Source: Chitinophagaceae bacterium UBA2791 | GTDB taxonomy: Bacteria; Bacteroidota; Bacteroidia; Chitinophagales; Chitinophagaceae | NCBI GenBank assembly: GCA_002352105.1 | Contig: DEHV01000047.1 | Location: 178,669 to 212,926, forward strand | DNA: 34,258 bases | Direction of reading: 5' to 3' | Part shown: positions 1-7,614 of the stretch, in pieces | How positions within the stretch are numbered: the first letter of the stretch is position 1 | How the letters are laid out: each line of letters begins with the position of its first letter | Made by a program: the position numbers and the translations under genes | Notes under the pieces: model-generated | Databases searched by the model: none | The model's input: only the letters and a program-made list of their open reading frames with translations | Told to the model about the DNA's origin: nothing

Positions 1-108
1 CAAGCCTTTCCGCCGCTTCGCGGTGACGGATTTTTTGTTCATTCGCCTTGAAAGCAAGCTTTCAACGCTCATTCACAAAAAAGCCTTCCGGCTTCGCCGA
101 AAGGCTTG
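1..108. repeat. Large imperfect palindrome next to tRNA-Arg
   Basis: The outer arms CAAGCCTTTC (1-10) and GAAAGGCTTG (99-108) are exact reverse complements. Inside them, TTTTTTG (31-37) mirrors CAAAAAA (76-82), and TTGAAAGC (48-55) mirrors GCTTTCAA (58-65) around a two-base centre at 56-57. The intermediate segments pair only partly and hold their own small hairpins. The window begins at base 1, so the left arm may extend further. The right arm doubles as the tRNA terminator. Confidence 0.6.
77..107 (-). terminator. Rho-independent terminator of tRNA-Arg
   Basis: Read on the minus strand, AAGCCTT plus a GC-rich inner stem folds back on AAGGCTT. The hairpin spans 81-107 with a short loop at about 93-95 and is followed at once by a T run (77-82). 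It starts two bases past the tRNA 3' end. Confidence 0.85.
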
Positions 109-182
<74 letters not shown>

Positions 183-200
183 GGTACTGATTTGGCGCAG

Positions 201-208
201 CAAAAGTA
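201..208 (-). promoter_or_regulatory. Probable -7 box for tRNA-Arg
   Basis: The minus strand reads TACTTTTG, an exact match to the Bacteroidota -7 consensus TAnnTTTG. It would place the transcript start about ten bases before tRNA position 1. I see no clear -33 element. Confidence 0.55.
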
Positions 209-256
209 ATCAAAAGTTTTTATTGACTGTTGTGGAGCCCCCGCCTTTTCATTTAA

Positions 257-264
257 TATCTTTG
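257..264 (+). promoter_or_regulatory. Probable -7 box for pcm
   Basis: TATCTTTG matches TAnnTTTG exactly. The expected transcript start lies at about 270-273, and the pcm ATG is at 273, so this mRNA would be leaderless or nearly so. The nearest upstream TTG (230-232) sits somewhat too far away for an ideal -33. Confidence 0.5.
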
Positions 265-272
265 TCTGCCTT

Positions 273-929
273 ATGCGAAAATACGAAGATACCTACCGCC
301 ACAAAGGACTGAGAAAGCAATTGGCGGATTCACTGAGAAAGAAAGGGATCTCTGATGAATCTGTCCTGGCGGCGATCAATGCCGTCCCCAGGCATTTTTT
401 TCTTGACTCTGCCTTCGATAAAGCCGCTTATGAAGACAGGGCGCTCCCTATTGCCGAAGGGCAAACCATCTCCCAGCCTTATACGGTTGCCTACCAGTCG
501 CAGTTGCTGGAGCTAAAACCCTATGAGAAAGTACTGGAAATCGGCACAGGCAGCGGTTACCAGGCGATCATCCTCGCTGAAATGGGCGCCCAGGTATTTA
601 CCATCGAGAGACAGAAAAAATTGTTCGACGAACACCGCAAGTTCATCCTGCGCGGCAAATACCTGAACATTAAATATTTCTATGGAGACGGGTATGAGGG
701 CCTGCCGACCTTTTCGCCCTTCGACAAGATCATCGTTACGGCCGCCGCGCCGTTCATCCCCCCCAAGCTGGTAGAGCAATTGAAAACCGGCGGTAAAATG
801 GTTATCCCGGTGGGAGAAGGGGATATTCAGCGAATGTTGCGTATCATAAAAAATGCAGACGGCTCGCTTAGCGAAGAGGTTTTTGATAACTTTTCTTTTG
901 TCCCGATGATCGAAGGACGAAATAGTTGA
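273..929 (+). CDS. pcm: Protein-L-isoaspartate O-methyltransferase
   Basis: Transfers a methyl group from S-adenosylmethionine to the side chain of abnormal L-isoaspartyl residues, starting repair of aged proteins in the cytoplasm. The 218-residue length suits the family. Signatures are the substrate-side segment around residues 66-76 (GQTISQPYTVA), the SAM-binding loop LEIGTGSGYQA near residue 90, the acidic end of the next strand (TIER), and the PFDKIIVTAAAP segment. The ATG at 273 follows a -7 box by only eight bases. Its last 62 bases overlap, antiparallel, the 3' end of the TMEM220-like gene. It stands alone on the plus strand, divergent from the tRNA. Confidence 0.93.
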   Translation: MRKYEDTYRHKGLRKQLADSLRKKGISDESVLAAINAVPRHFFLDSAFDKAAYEDRALPIAEGQTISQPYTVAYQSQLLELKPYEKVLEIGTGSGYQAIILAEMGAQVFTIERQKKLFDEHRKFILRGKYLNIKYFYGDGYEGLPTFSPFDKIIVTAAAPFIPPKLVEQLKTGGKMVIPVGEGDIQRMLRIIKNADGSLSEEVFDNFSFVPMIEGRNS

Positions 930-1272
930 GCGCCAGTACAAAAATGATAATGCAGAGTCCGAAAAACTCCCTGGTGTCTTCTATCCAGGGGGCTGAAGCT
1001 TTCATAGAAGCGGCAATATCTTCGGCCTGGTGTTTGACTATCCAGTCTTTCACCCCGTCTTCGGTAAAAAACAAATAGATCGCGTAGATCGCGAATACGC
1101 TTATCGCAGCCAGATAGATCCGGGGAAAATACCTGTTCCGGGTTGCAAACCAGCACATGAGAGCGGCAAACAGGTAAATAGGGATCCAGATATAAGGATC
1201 GGGATCGTTGTACTGCAGGAAGGCGCAGATGACAAACAATACAAAGAATAAGTAGTTGAATAGTTTGAACAC
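868..1272 (-). CDS. TMEM220-like small membrane protein
   Basis: About 134 residues with four hydrophobic segments. The hallmark is QYNDPDPYIWIPIY in the first extracytoplasmic stretch, which matches the transmembrane family 220 (TMEM220) proteins of bacteria and animals. Their function is unknown. I chose the GTG at 1270-1272, which directly precedes the first helix and lies 7 bp after the infC stop. A TTG at 1314 is possible but would add a polar tail coded inside infC. It is the last gene of the thrS-infC operon, in the place usually held by rpmI-rplT. Its 3' end overlaps pcm by 62 bp, tail to tail. Confidence 0.75.
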   Translation of the reverse strand: MFKLFNYLFFVLFVICAFLQYNDPDPYIWIPIYLFAALMCWFATRNRYFPRIYLAAISVFAIYAIYLFFTEDGVKDWIVKHQAEDIAASMKASAPWIEDTREFFGLCIIIFVLALNYFVLRSSGQKKSYQKPLR

Positions 1273-1279
1273 TATCTTA

Positions 1280-1861
1280 TCATGAAGGTTTTTTCTTCGA
1301 TGTTTTGGGGGCAAAGATGATCAGCATTCTTTTTCCCTCCATTTTAGGCAGGGATTCGGGCTGACCCACTTCCGCGAGGCGTTCCGCAAACTTCAGGAGC
1401 AACAGTTCGCCCCTTTCCTTGAACATGATGGCCCTGCCCTTGAACTGCACATAGGCTTTAACCTTATTGCCCTCTTTCAGGAAGCTCTCCGCATGTTTTG
1501 ATTTAAAATCAAAATCATGATCATCGGTGCCCGGAGTAAAACGGATCTCCTTTACTTCTGCCGATTTACTCTTGGCCTTCATCTCCTTTTCCTTCTTTTT
1601 CTTCTCGTAAAGGAACTTGTTATAGTCGATGATCTTGCAAACAGGGGGATCTGCCTGAGGCGAAATTTCCACCAGGTCAAGCTGCTGTTCCTGCGCCATC
1701 TTCAACGCTTCCTGGGTGGGATAAACGCCCACCTCCACATTATCGCCTACCAGCCTCACGTTTGGCACGCGAATCATATGATTTGTTCTATGTTCCTGCT
1801 GTTGTTCTTTTCTGAAACGCGGGTTGAAACTGCCGCGCGGTTGTCTGGGTGGAAATGCCAT
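1280..1861 (-). CDS. infC: Translation initiation factor IF-3
   Basis: Binds the 30S subunit, keeps it apart from 50S, and checks initiator tRNA and start codon pairing. The 193-residue protein has a basic N-terminal tail, the N-domain (NHMIRVPNVRLVGDNVEVGV onward, about residues 28-95), a lysine-rich linker (EKKKKEKEMKAKSKS), and the C-domain (EIRFTPGTDDHDF through KMEGKRMLIIFAP). The start is an ordinary ATG, not the AUU known from enterobacterial infC. It lies 73 bp downstream of thrS in the same direction, as in most bacteria. Two hairpins sit in that gap. The ribosomal genes rpmI and rplT, its normal downstream partners, are missing here. Confidence 0.95.
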   Translation of the reverse strand: MAFPPRQPRGSFNPRFRKEQQQEHRTNHMIRVPNVRLVGDNVEVGVYPTQEALKMAQEQQLDLVEISPQADPPVCKIIDYNKFLYEKKKKEKEMKAKSKSAEVKEIRFTPGTDDHDFDFKSKHAESFLKEGNKVKAYVQFKGRAIMFKERGELLLLKFAERLAEVGQPESLPKMEGKRMLIIFAPKTSKKKPS

Positions 1862-1870
1862 AATTTATGC

Positions 1871-1893
1871 GGTTTCCTATCCCTTGGGAAACC
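1871..1893 (-). promoter_or_regulatory. Hairpin just upstream of infC start
   Basis: On the minus strand GGTTTCC pairs with GGAAACC around a nine-base loop. The 3' arm carries AGGAAA, the only Shine-Dalgarno-like stretch before infC, and ends about nine bases before the ATG. The hairpin could mask the ribosome site. That is inference from pairing only. Confidence 0.4.
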
Positions 1894-1916
1894 TTTGCTG
1901 TTTTGTTTTTAAAATG

Positions 1917-1935
1917 ATTCCTTCGGGAAAGGAAT
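1917..1935 (-). terminator. Hairpin at the thrS stop codon (weak terminator or attenuator)
   Basis: ATTCCTT and AAGGAAT form a perfect 7-bp stem with a five-base loop, starting at the last base of the thrS stop codon. On the minus strand it is followed by CATTTTAAAAAC, a poor T tract. Partial termination or transcript processing between thrS and infC is possible. Confidence 0.4.
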
Positions 1936-3863
1936 TATAACCTGTTCTTTATTTCTTCTTTTAAGGAGGCGATAAAATCATCCACGTTCATCGATCCGGC
2001 GTCCCCCCTGCCCTGCCTGCGAACAGAAAGCGTATTTTCATTTGCCTCTTTTTCGCCGATGATCAGCATGTATGGGACTTTTGCCAATTCCGTATCTCTT
2101 ATTTTCCTGCCTATCTTTTCACTTCTGTCGTCAACCTCTGCGCGAATATCTGCATTTTTCAGCTTTCCCAAAATAGTTTGTGCATATTCCATAAACTTAT
2201 CGCTTATGGGCAGCACTTTTACCTGTTTGGGGGCCAGCCAGACAGGGAATTTACCGGCATAATGCTCCAGTAAAAACCCGATAAACCGTTCGTGCGTTCC
2301 CAGCGGCGCCCGGTGGATGATCAGCGGCGTTTCCGGCTGATTGTCCTTGTTGGTGAACTCGAGTTTAAATCGACGGCCTTGCACAAAATCGACCTGGTTG
2401 GTGGCCAGGGTAAACTCCCTCCCTATCGTGCTCCATATCTGTACATCAATTTTAGGTCCGTAGAATGCGGCTTCATCGGCCACTTCCACAAAAGGCGTAT
2501 TGGTTTTGACGAGCACATCTCTTACCAACGCCTCGGTTTCTTTCCACAATACCGGTTCGTCGATGTATTTCTGCCCCAGTTTTGACGGATCATGAACGCT
2601 GAACCGCATCACGTATTTGTCTATTCCGAAAATGCGGAAATATTTCAGGTACATTTCGTTGACCGCCCTGAACTCCTCGTAGAACTGTTCCTTGGTGCAA
2701 TAGATATGCGCGTCATTCATGTGCAGGCAGCGCACCCTCATCAGTCCGAATAATTCTCCGCTTTGTTCGTACCGGTAACAGGTTCCATACTCGGCAAGCC
2801 TTAAGGGCAGATCCTTATAGCTTTTAGGCTCGGCGGCGAATATCTTGTGATGATGCGGACAATTCATGGCCTTGAGGTAGTATTTTACGCCTTCCAACTC
2901 CATGGAAGGGAACATACTGTCTTCATAATAAGGCAAATGCCCGCTGGTAAGATACAGGCTTTCCTTGGCAATATGCGGGGTTACCACGCGCTTGTAGGAA
3001 GCTTTTTCCTCGGTTTCTTTGGCGAGTTTTTCCAGTTCTTCAATGATGATCGTCCCATTGGGCAGCCACAAAGGCAACCCGGGGCCGATATCATCGTCGA
3101 AGGCGAATATGCCCAATTCTTTGCCCAGCTTCCGGTGGTCCCGTTTTTTTGCCTCTTCCAGCATTGCCAGGTATTCATCAAGTTGTTTCTGGGCGGGGAA
3201 ACTGATCCCGTATAAGCGGGTCAGCATCTTGTTCTTTTCGTTTCCTTTCCAGTAAGCCCCGGCGATATTCGTAAGTTTAATGGCTTTGATCAACCCGGTA
3301 TGCGGGATATGCGGACCCCGGCACAGATCGGTAAAATTACCCTGCGTGTAGAAGGTGATCTCCCCGTCCTTTAAGCCTTGCAGGAGATCGAGTTTGTATT
3401 CATCCCCTTTTGCAGTGAAATATTCTATGGCTTCTGCCTTGGGCATCTCCTTCCGGATATAATTATGGGCGAGCCTGGCCAGTTCATTCATTTTTATTTC
3501 CAGGCTATGCAGATCCTCCTCGGAAATATGGCGGTCTCCCAGGTCCATATCATAATAAAACCCGTTTTCCAACGGCGGTCCGACCCAAAACTTAACGCCG
3601 GGATATAATGATTCGACAGCCTCGGCCATCAGGTGGGCGGTGGAATGCCAGAAAGTGGATTTTCCGCCGGCGTCTTCCCAGGTAAGCAGTTTTAACGTGG
3701 AATCCTTTTCAATGGGTCTGCTGGCGTCCCGTATCTCTCCGTTTACTTCGGCCGCTAATACTTTCCGGGCCAGCCCTTCGCTGATGGATCTGGCGATATC
3801 CAGCGAAGAACTTCCCCTGGGGTATTCTTTTATCGATCCGTCCGGTAATGTGATTTTTATCAT
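1935..3863 (-). CDS. thrS: Threonyl-tRNA synthetase
   Basis: Charges tRNA-Thr with threonine and edits mischarged serine. At 642 residues it is full length. An N-terminal TGS domain covers about 1-60. The editing (SAD) domain has the HxxxH pair H73/H77 and the RGPHIPHTG region. The class II catalytic core shows the zinc-ligand segment AMNCPHHH, motif 2 around YRYEQSGELFGLMRVR, and motif 3 in LGTHERFIGFLLEHYAGKFP. The anticodon-binding domain begins at WLAPKQVKVLPI. The ATG at 3863 gives the expected start of the TGS domain. It leads the leftward thrS-infC operon and diverges from a secreted-protein gene across a 164-bp control region. Confidence 0.97.
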   Translation of the reverse strand: MIKITLPDGSIKEYPRGSSSLDIARSISEGLARKVLAAEVNGEIRDASRPIEKDSTLKLLTWEDAGGKSTFWHSTAHLMAEAVESLYPGVKFWVGPPLENGFYYDMDLGDRHISEEDLHSLEIKMNELARLAHNYIRKEMPKAEAIEYFTAKGDEYKLDLLQGLKDGEITFYTQGNFTDLCRGPHIPHTGLIKAIKLTNIAGAYWKGNEKNKMLTRLYGISFPAQKQLDEYLAMLEEAKKRDHRKLGKELGIFAFDDDIGPGLPLWLPNGTIIIEELEKLAKETEEKASYKRVVTPHIAKESLYLTSGHLPYYEDSMFPSMELEGVKYYLKAMNCPHHHKIFAAEPKSYKDLPLRLAEYGTCYRYEQSGELFGLMRVRCLHMNDAHIYCTKEQFYEEFRAVNEMYLKYFRIFGIDKYVMRFSVHDPSKLGQKYIDEPVLWKETEALVRDVLVKTNTPFVEVADEAAFYGPKIDVQIWSTIGREFTLATNQVDFVQGRRFKLEFTNKDNQPETPLIIHRAPLGTHERFIGFLLEHYAGKFPVWLAPKQVKVLPISDKFMEYAQTILGKLKNADIRAEVDDRSEKIGRKIRDTELAKVPYMLIIGEKEANENTLSVRRQGRGDAGSMNVDDFIASLKEEIKNRL

Positions 3864-3889
3864 GCTGTATGCTTCTGAGAATGCTGGTT

Positions 3890-4008
3890 AAGCGCTGTTT
3901 ATCCGCTTGTTGCTGACCGTTCTTCAGCTACAAAGACGTATTCAGGCGTGCAAATTTAACGAACAATTTGCAGACGGCGCATTGTGATATTTATGGCAAA
4001 CAGCGCTT
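3890..4008. promoter_or_regulatory. Divergent thrS/secreted-protein control region with inverted repeats
   Basis: AAGCGCTGTTT (3890-3900) and AAACAGCGCTT (3998-4008) are perfect 11-bp reverse complements about 97 bp apart. Between them, GCAAATT (3950-3956) and AATTTGC (3965-3971) form a second perfect inverted repeat. On the minus strand TAAATTTG (3951-3958) matches the TAnnTTTG -7 box and is the likely thrS promoter, overlapping that inner repeat. Whether a protein binds here is unknown. Confidence 0.45.
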
Positions 4009-4027
4009 TAATGGCTAATTTGCCCTC

Positions 4028-5116
4028 ATGAAGCGAAAGAAAAGCAAATTTTTATTTTTTATCTTTTGCTGCCTGGCCTTCTCTGCTTCTGCTCAGGACC
4101 TGACAGGTATCTGGAGGGGATATTTTGTATCGAATGGCCGGATGGCCCAGCTCCTGGGCGAGGACGACCGGTATAAATTCGAGATCCAAATTGAACAGAA
4201 TGATAAAAAATTTTCGGGCGTTACCTATTCTTATAAGACTACAGTGTTCTACGGCAAGGCCTCCTGCTATGGAACCTTTAATAAGCAAACCAGGAAGGTT
4301 TTACTGGAAGAACAGAAGATCGTTGAAGTGAAAATGTTGTCGGGCGGCGCGCCCTGTATCATGACCTGCTTTCTCCAGTATTCTAAAATGAACGGCGAAG
4401 AGATCCTCGAGGGCGCTTATACCAGTATCAGCACTGATGATTCGCTTAATTGCGGCCGGGGAACCGTATTCCTGCGGAGGGTCGAAAATTCAGATTTCCA
4501 TAAAGAGCCGTTCCTGGTGAAAAGGGAGAAGAAAAAAACTCCGCCGGCCTCGCCCGCCCCCCGGGCGATCACCCAAACGCCTCCCAAACAGTCAGCGCCG
4601 CTGGTAAGGACGCCGCCTGCACAAAAGCCGGCTGCTGAAGCGCGCCCCAAACAGACAACGCCGCCTTCGCCGGTTCCGCAGGAGAATGAACGCGTGAAAA
4701 TAGGCATCAGCGACTCGTTGGCAAATATCCACCTGCAGCCCGATCCCGGAGTGGCGCTACCCCCGGTTCTGGCTACCCGAAAAAACGAGTTGGTTAAAAC
4801 CATTGTGACCAACGCTAGGGAAATCAGCATCAATATCTATGATAACGGAACCATTGACAATGATACCGTATCTGTCTACCTGGACAATAAGCTGATCCTC
4901 TCCAAACAACGGCTGACAACCAAGCCTCTTTCCCTGAACTTCACCCTGGACGATAAAAAGGAACGCCACGAATTGGTGATGGTGGCGGACAACCTGGGAG
5001 ATATCCCGCCCAATACCTCCCTGATGGTGGTCACAGCCGGAACGGAAAGATATGAAGTGCGCATTTCTTCCACTGAACAGCAAAATGCCGTAGTGCTGTT
5101 CAAGTATAGTCCTTAG
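4028..5116 (+). CDS. Secreted modular protein of unknown function
   Basis: A 362-residue exported protein I cannot name. A lysine-rich n-region and hydrophobic core form a Sec signal peptide, with probable cleavage after A22 (SASA|Q). Residues 23-160 begin LTGIWRGYFVSNG and alternate short strand-like segments, suggesting a beta-barrel or beta-sandwich. They contain five cysteines. Residues 165-220 are a proline, alanine and threonine-rich linker. Residues 235-362 form a second beta-rich module with the segment NIYDNGTIDNDTVSVYLDN. The architecture suits a periplasmic or surface binding protein. It is transcribed alone, convergent with the TonB receptor gene 130 bp further on, and that gap has no clear terminator. 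Confidence 0.75.
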   Translation: MKRKKSKFLFFIFCCLAFSASAQDLTGIWRGYFVSNGRMAQLLGEDDRYKFEIQIEQNDKKFSGVTYSYKTTVFYGKASCYGTFNKQTRKVLLEEQKIVEVKMLSGGAPCIMTCFLQYSKMNGEEILEGAYTSISTDDSLNCGRGTVFLRRVENSDFHKEPFLVKREKKKTPPASPAPRAITQTPPKQSAPLVRTPPAQKPAAEARPKQTTPPSPVPQENERVKIGISDSLANIHLQPDPGVALPPVLATRKNELVKTIVTNAREISINIYDNGTIDNDTVSVYLDNKLILSKQRLTTKPLSLNFTLDDKKERHELVMVADNLGDIPPNTSLMVVTAGTERYEVRISSTEQQNAVVLFKYSP

Positions 5117-5246
5117 CTATCTGTAGTCCTTATTTAAACAATTGCGGCGTTACGCTTAATGGCATGGCCGGATATCGGTTGTGCTTACCTGGTATTATGC
5201 GGTTCGGCCGGCTATTGTTCGGGGGCCGGTTGTGCTGTTCAAGAGA

Positions 5247-7607
5247 TCATAATTTAAAATTCCAGGTCACGGAAGGAATGATCGGAAACAGGGATACCTG
5301 CCTCGCTTCGATGTTCAGACCGCCATCATAAATATTTCCCTCCTGGTTAAAATAAATGAAATAAGGATTTTGGCGGCTATAGACGTTATACAGGCCGAAC
5401 GTCCAGCTTTGGCGGTTCTTTTTTCCCGGCTTTAACGCGGGGGTATAGACGGCGGAAATATCCAGCCGGTGATAGGCGGGCAGGCGGTGTTGGTTGATCT
5501 TTCCGTATTCCTGCGTTAGGGTTTGCTCTATAACATAAAAACGTTCGGGAACCGTTATTGCATTGCCGGAGCCATACACAAATACCGCTGATAGCTTCCA
5601 TTTTTCGTTCAGTTCATAGGCGCCCATCAACGAGAGGTCGTGGCGGCGGTCGTATTTGGCCGGGTATTTCAGTCCCCCGTTCAGCGCATCGAACCGGCGC
5701 CAGGTCCAGGAGATCGTATAGCCCAGCCATCCCGAAAATTTTCCGTTGGGTTTATTGATGAAGAACTCGCTTCCATAGCTCCATCCTCTTCCGAAAACGA
5801 AGTTCTCTTCCGTATCTCTTAAGGAAGGCGAATATCCTTCCGCATATTCGATCTGGTTATGCATGTCCTTATAGTAAAGTTCTACCGAGGTTTCATATTT
5901 ATTGTCGTGGAAATTCCGGAACAGTCCGGCGGAATACTGCCAGCTAAGCTGGGGGGCTACCCGGTAAGAGCTGGGTACCCAGAGATCAGTGGGCAGGGTG
6001 GACCCGGCATTGCTGACCAGGTGCAGGTATTGACGGTTACGCGCAACGCCGGCCTTAAAGGAAGTAGACGCATCCAATGAATAGCGGATGCTGAACCGGG
6101 GTTCCAGTCCGCCATATGTTTTGATACGGTCGCCCCTGCCATATACGACGCTGTCCAGTTTATTCCCATCTTCGTCGCGTTGAAAAAGGGTGTATGGTCC
6201 TATTTGGGAAAAGCTGCTATAGCGGAGGCCTGCATTGATGCTGAGCTTTTCCGCGATCTCCCAGCTGTCCTCTACATACAGCGCTGCTTTATAGGCAGAT
6301 TTCCTGCTGTCGTTGTCCGGCTCCAGTTCGAGCTGCCCCTGGTTGCCGCTGAGCACATTGGGCGTAAAACTATGGCGCGTAAGCTGCCCCCCGAACTTAA
6401 ACTTATGTTGGGGAGAAGGATAATAATCGAAATCGAGCTTTCCGCTCAGGTCTTTTATGCCTGAAGACAGTCTTATCGCCGCATCGTGCTGAACCGCGCT
6501 AAAAGAGAATTTGTAATCGTTGTAGACCAGCGCCGTATTGGCAAATAGTTTCTTGTTGAATACATGGTTCCATCGCAGGGAAGCGGTGGCGTTTCCCCAG
6601 GGGATATTGGCTTTGAAAGATTGTTTGGAACTGGAAAAGCCAAAGACATCCCTTCCAAAATAACCGCTGAGGTAAACCCGGTCTTTGTCGGAGAATATAT
6701 AATTCATTTTGGCATTGAGATCATAAAAATAATATCCCGATCCCTGGTAATTGCTCTTGGCTACCAGCGGCTTGGTGAGCACGTCGAGATAGGTTCTTCG
6801 CGCGGATACGATGAAGGAGGCCCTGTCTTTTTTTATCGGGCCCTGGAAAGACAAGCGGGAAGCAATTAAACCCAATCCGCCTTCTGCCTCGAATTTTTTA
6901 AGATTGCCTTCTTTCATCGATATGTCGAGTACCGAAGAAAGCCGGCCTCCGTACTGGGCAGGCATGGACCCCTTGATCAGCGAAACATTTTTGATGGCGT
7001 CGGGGTTGAATATGGAGAAAAAACCAAACAGGTGACCGGTATTGTATACAATAGCGTCGTCGAGCAGGATCAGGTTCTGATCGGGGCCCCCGCCCCTGAC
7101 GTATAAACCCGTATTTCCCTCTCCTGCGTTCTTGACGCCCGGCATGAGTTGAAGCGTCTTTAAAATATCGGTTTCACCCAGTAATACCGGGGCGGATCTT
7201 ATCCGGGCCATGGAAATATCTATTTTGCCCATCTGTGAGCTGGTGAGGTTTCGGTCGCCCCGCCTTGACGTGATCACCACTTCTTCCATTAATGACTGGG
7301 GAAGCAGATGAATGTTGAGGTCCTGGTCCTTTGTCAGCTCGATCTCCACCTCCTGTGCAAGGTATCCCGCAAAACTGACGCTTATCGTGTAGCGGCCTTC
7401 CAAAAGGGTGAGCGCGTAGTACCCGTAACGGTTGCTGATGATGCCAAACCCCTGGTCCCGGACAGCGACGGAGGCCCCGATCAGCGCCTCTCCGGAAAGA
7501 GAATCCCTGATATATCCTCCGACGGTATACCTGGTTTGCGAAAAGCCGCTTATCCCCGCCAAATGCAGTAGAAGGACAACGACGACTATCCGGGTGAGCT
7601 TATGCAT
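5247..7607 (-). CDS. TonB-dependent outer membrane receptor with carboxypeptidase-like domain
   Basis: Energised uptake of a ligand across the outer membrane. The 786-residue protein has a signal peptide ending near SGFSQ (residue 24). A carboxypeptidase-regulatory-like beta domain follows (about 27-105, GGYIRDSLSGEALIGASV). A probable TonB-contact segment EEVVIT lies near 108-113. The plug covers about 115-232, with the typical GLYVRGGGPDQNLILLDD and GRLSSVLDI motifs. A 22-strand-type barrel runs to the C-terminal FKL. It is much shorter than SusC-type glycan receptors and has no SusD partner, so ion, siderophore or small-ligand uptake is more likely. It lies 7 bp downstream of the DUF3347 gene, almost surely in one operon. 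The substrate is not visible in the sequence. Confidence 0.92.
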   Translation of the reverse strand: MHKLTRIVVVVLLLHLAGISGFSQTRYTVGGYIRDSLSGEALIGASVAVRDQGFGIISNRYGYYALTLLEGRYTISVSFAGYLAQEVEIELTKDQDLNIHLLPQSLMEEVVITSRRGDRNLTSSQMGKIDISMARIRSAPVLLGETDILKTLQLMPGVKNAGEGNTGLYVRGGGPDQNLILLDDAIVYNTGHLFGFFSIFNPDAIKNVSLIKGSMPAQYGGRLSSVLDISMKEGNLKKFEAEGGLGLIASRLSFQGPIKKDRASFIVSARRTYLDVLTKPLVAKSNYQGSGYYFYDLNAKMNYIFSDKDRVYLSGYFGRDVFGFSSSKQSFKANIPWGNATASLRWNHVFNKKLFANTALVYNDYKFSFSAVQHDAAIRLSSGIKDLSGKLDFDYYPSPQHKFKFGGQLTRHSFTPNVLSGNQGQLELEPDNDSRKSAYKAALYVEDSWEIAEKLSINAGLRYSSFSQIGPYTLFQRDEDGNKLDSVVYGRGDRIKTYGGLEPRFSIRYSLDASTSFKAGVARNRQYLHLVSNAGSTLPTDLWVPSSYRVAPQLSWQYSAGLFRNFHDNKYETSVELYYKDMHNQIEYAEGYSPSLRDTEENFVFGRGWSYGSEFFINKPNGKFSGWLGYTISWTWRRFDALNGGLKYPAKYDRRHDLSLMGAYELNEKWKLSAVFVYGSGNAITVPERFYVIEQTLTQEYGKINQHRLPAYHRLDISAVYTPALKPGKKNRQSWTFGLYNVYSRQNPYFIYFNQEGNIYDGGLNIEARQVSLFPIIPSVTWNFKL

Positions 7608-7614
7608 TGGCTGG

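Noticed and set aside
4417..4833. 138-codon minus-strand frame rich in Gly, Ala and Val
   Set aside because: It is the antisense shadow of the proline-rich linker in the secreted protein.
5176..5236. Direct repeat CGGTTGTGCT at 5176-5185 and 5227-5236
   Set aside because: Only 10 bp, two copies, in a short convergent gap; chance is the simpler explanation.
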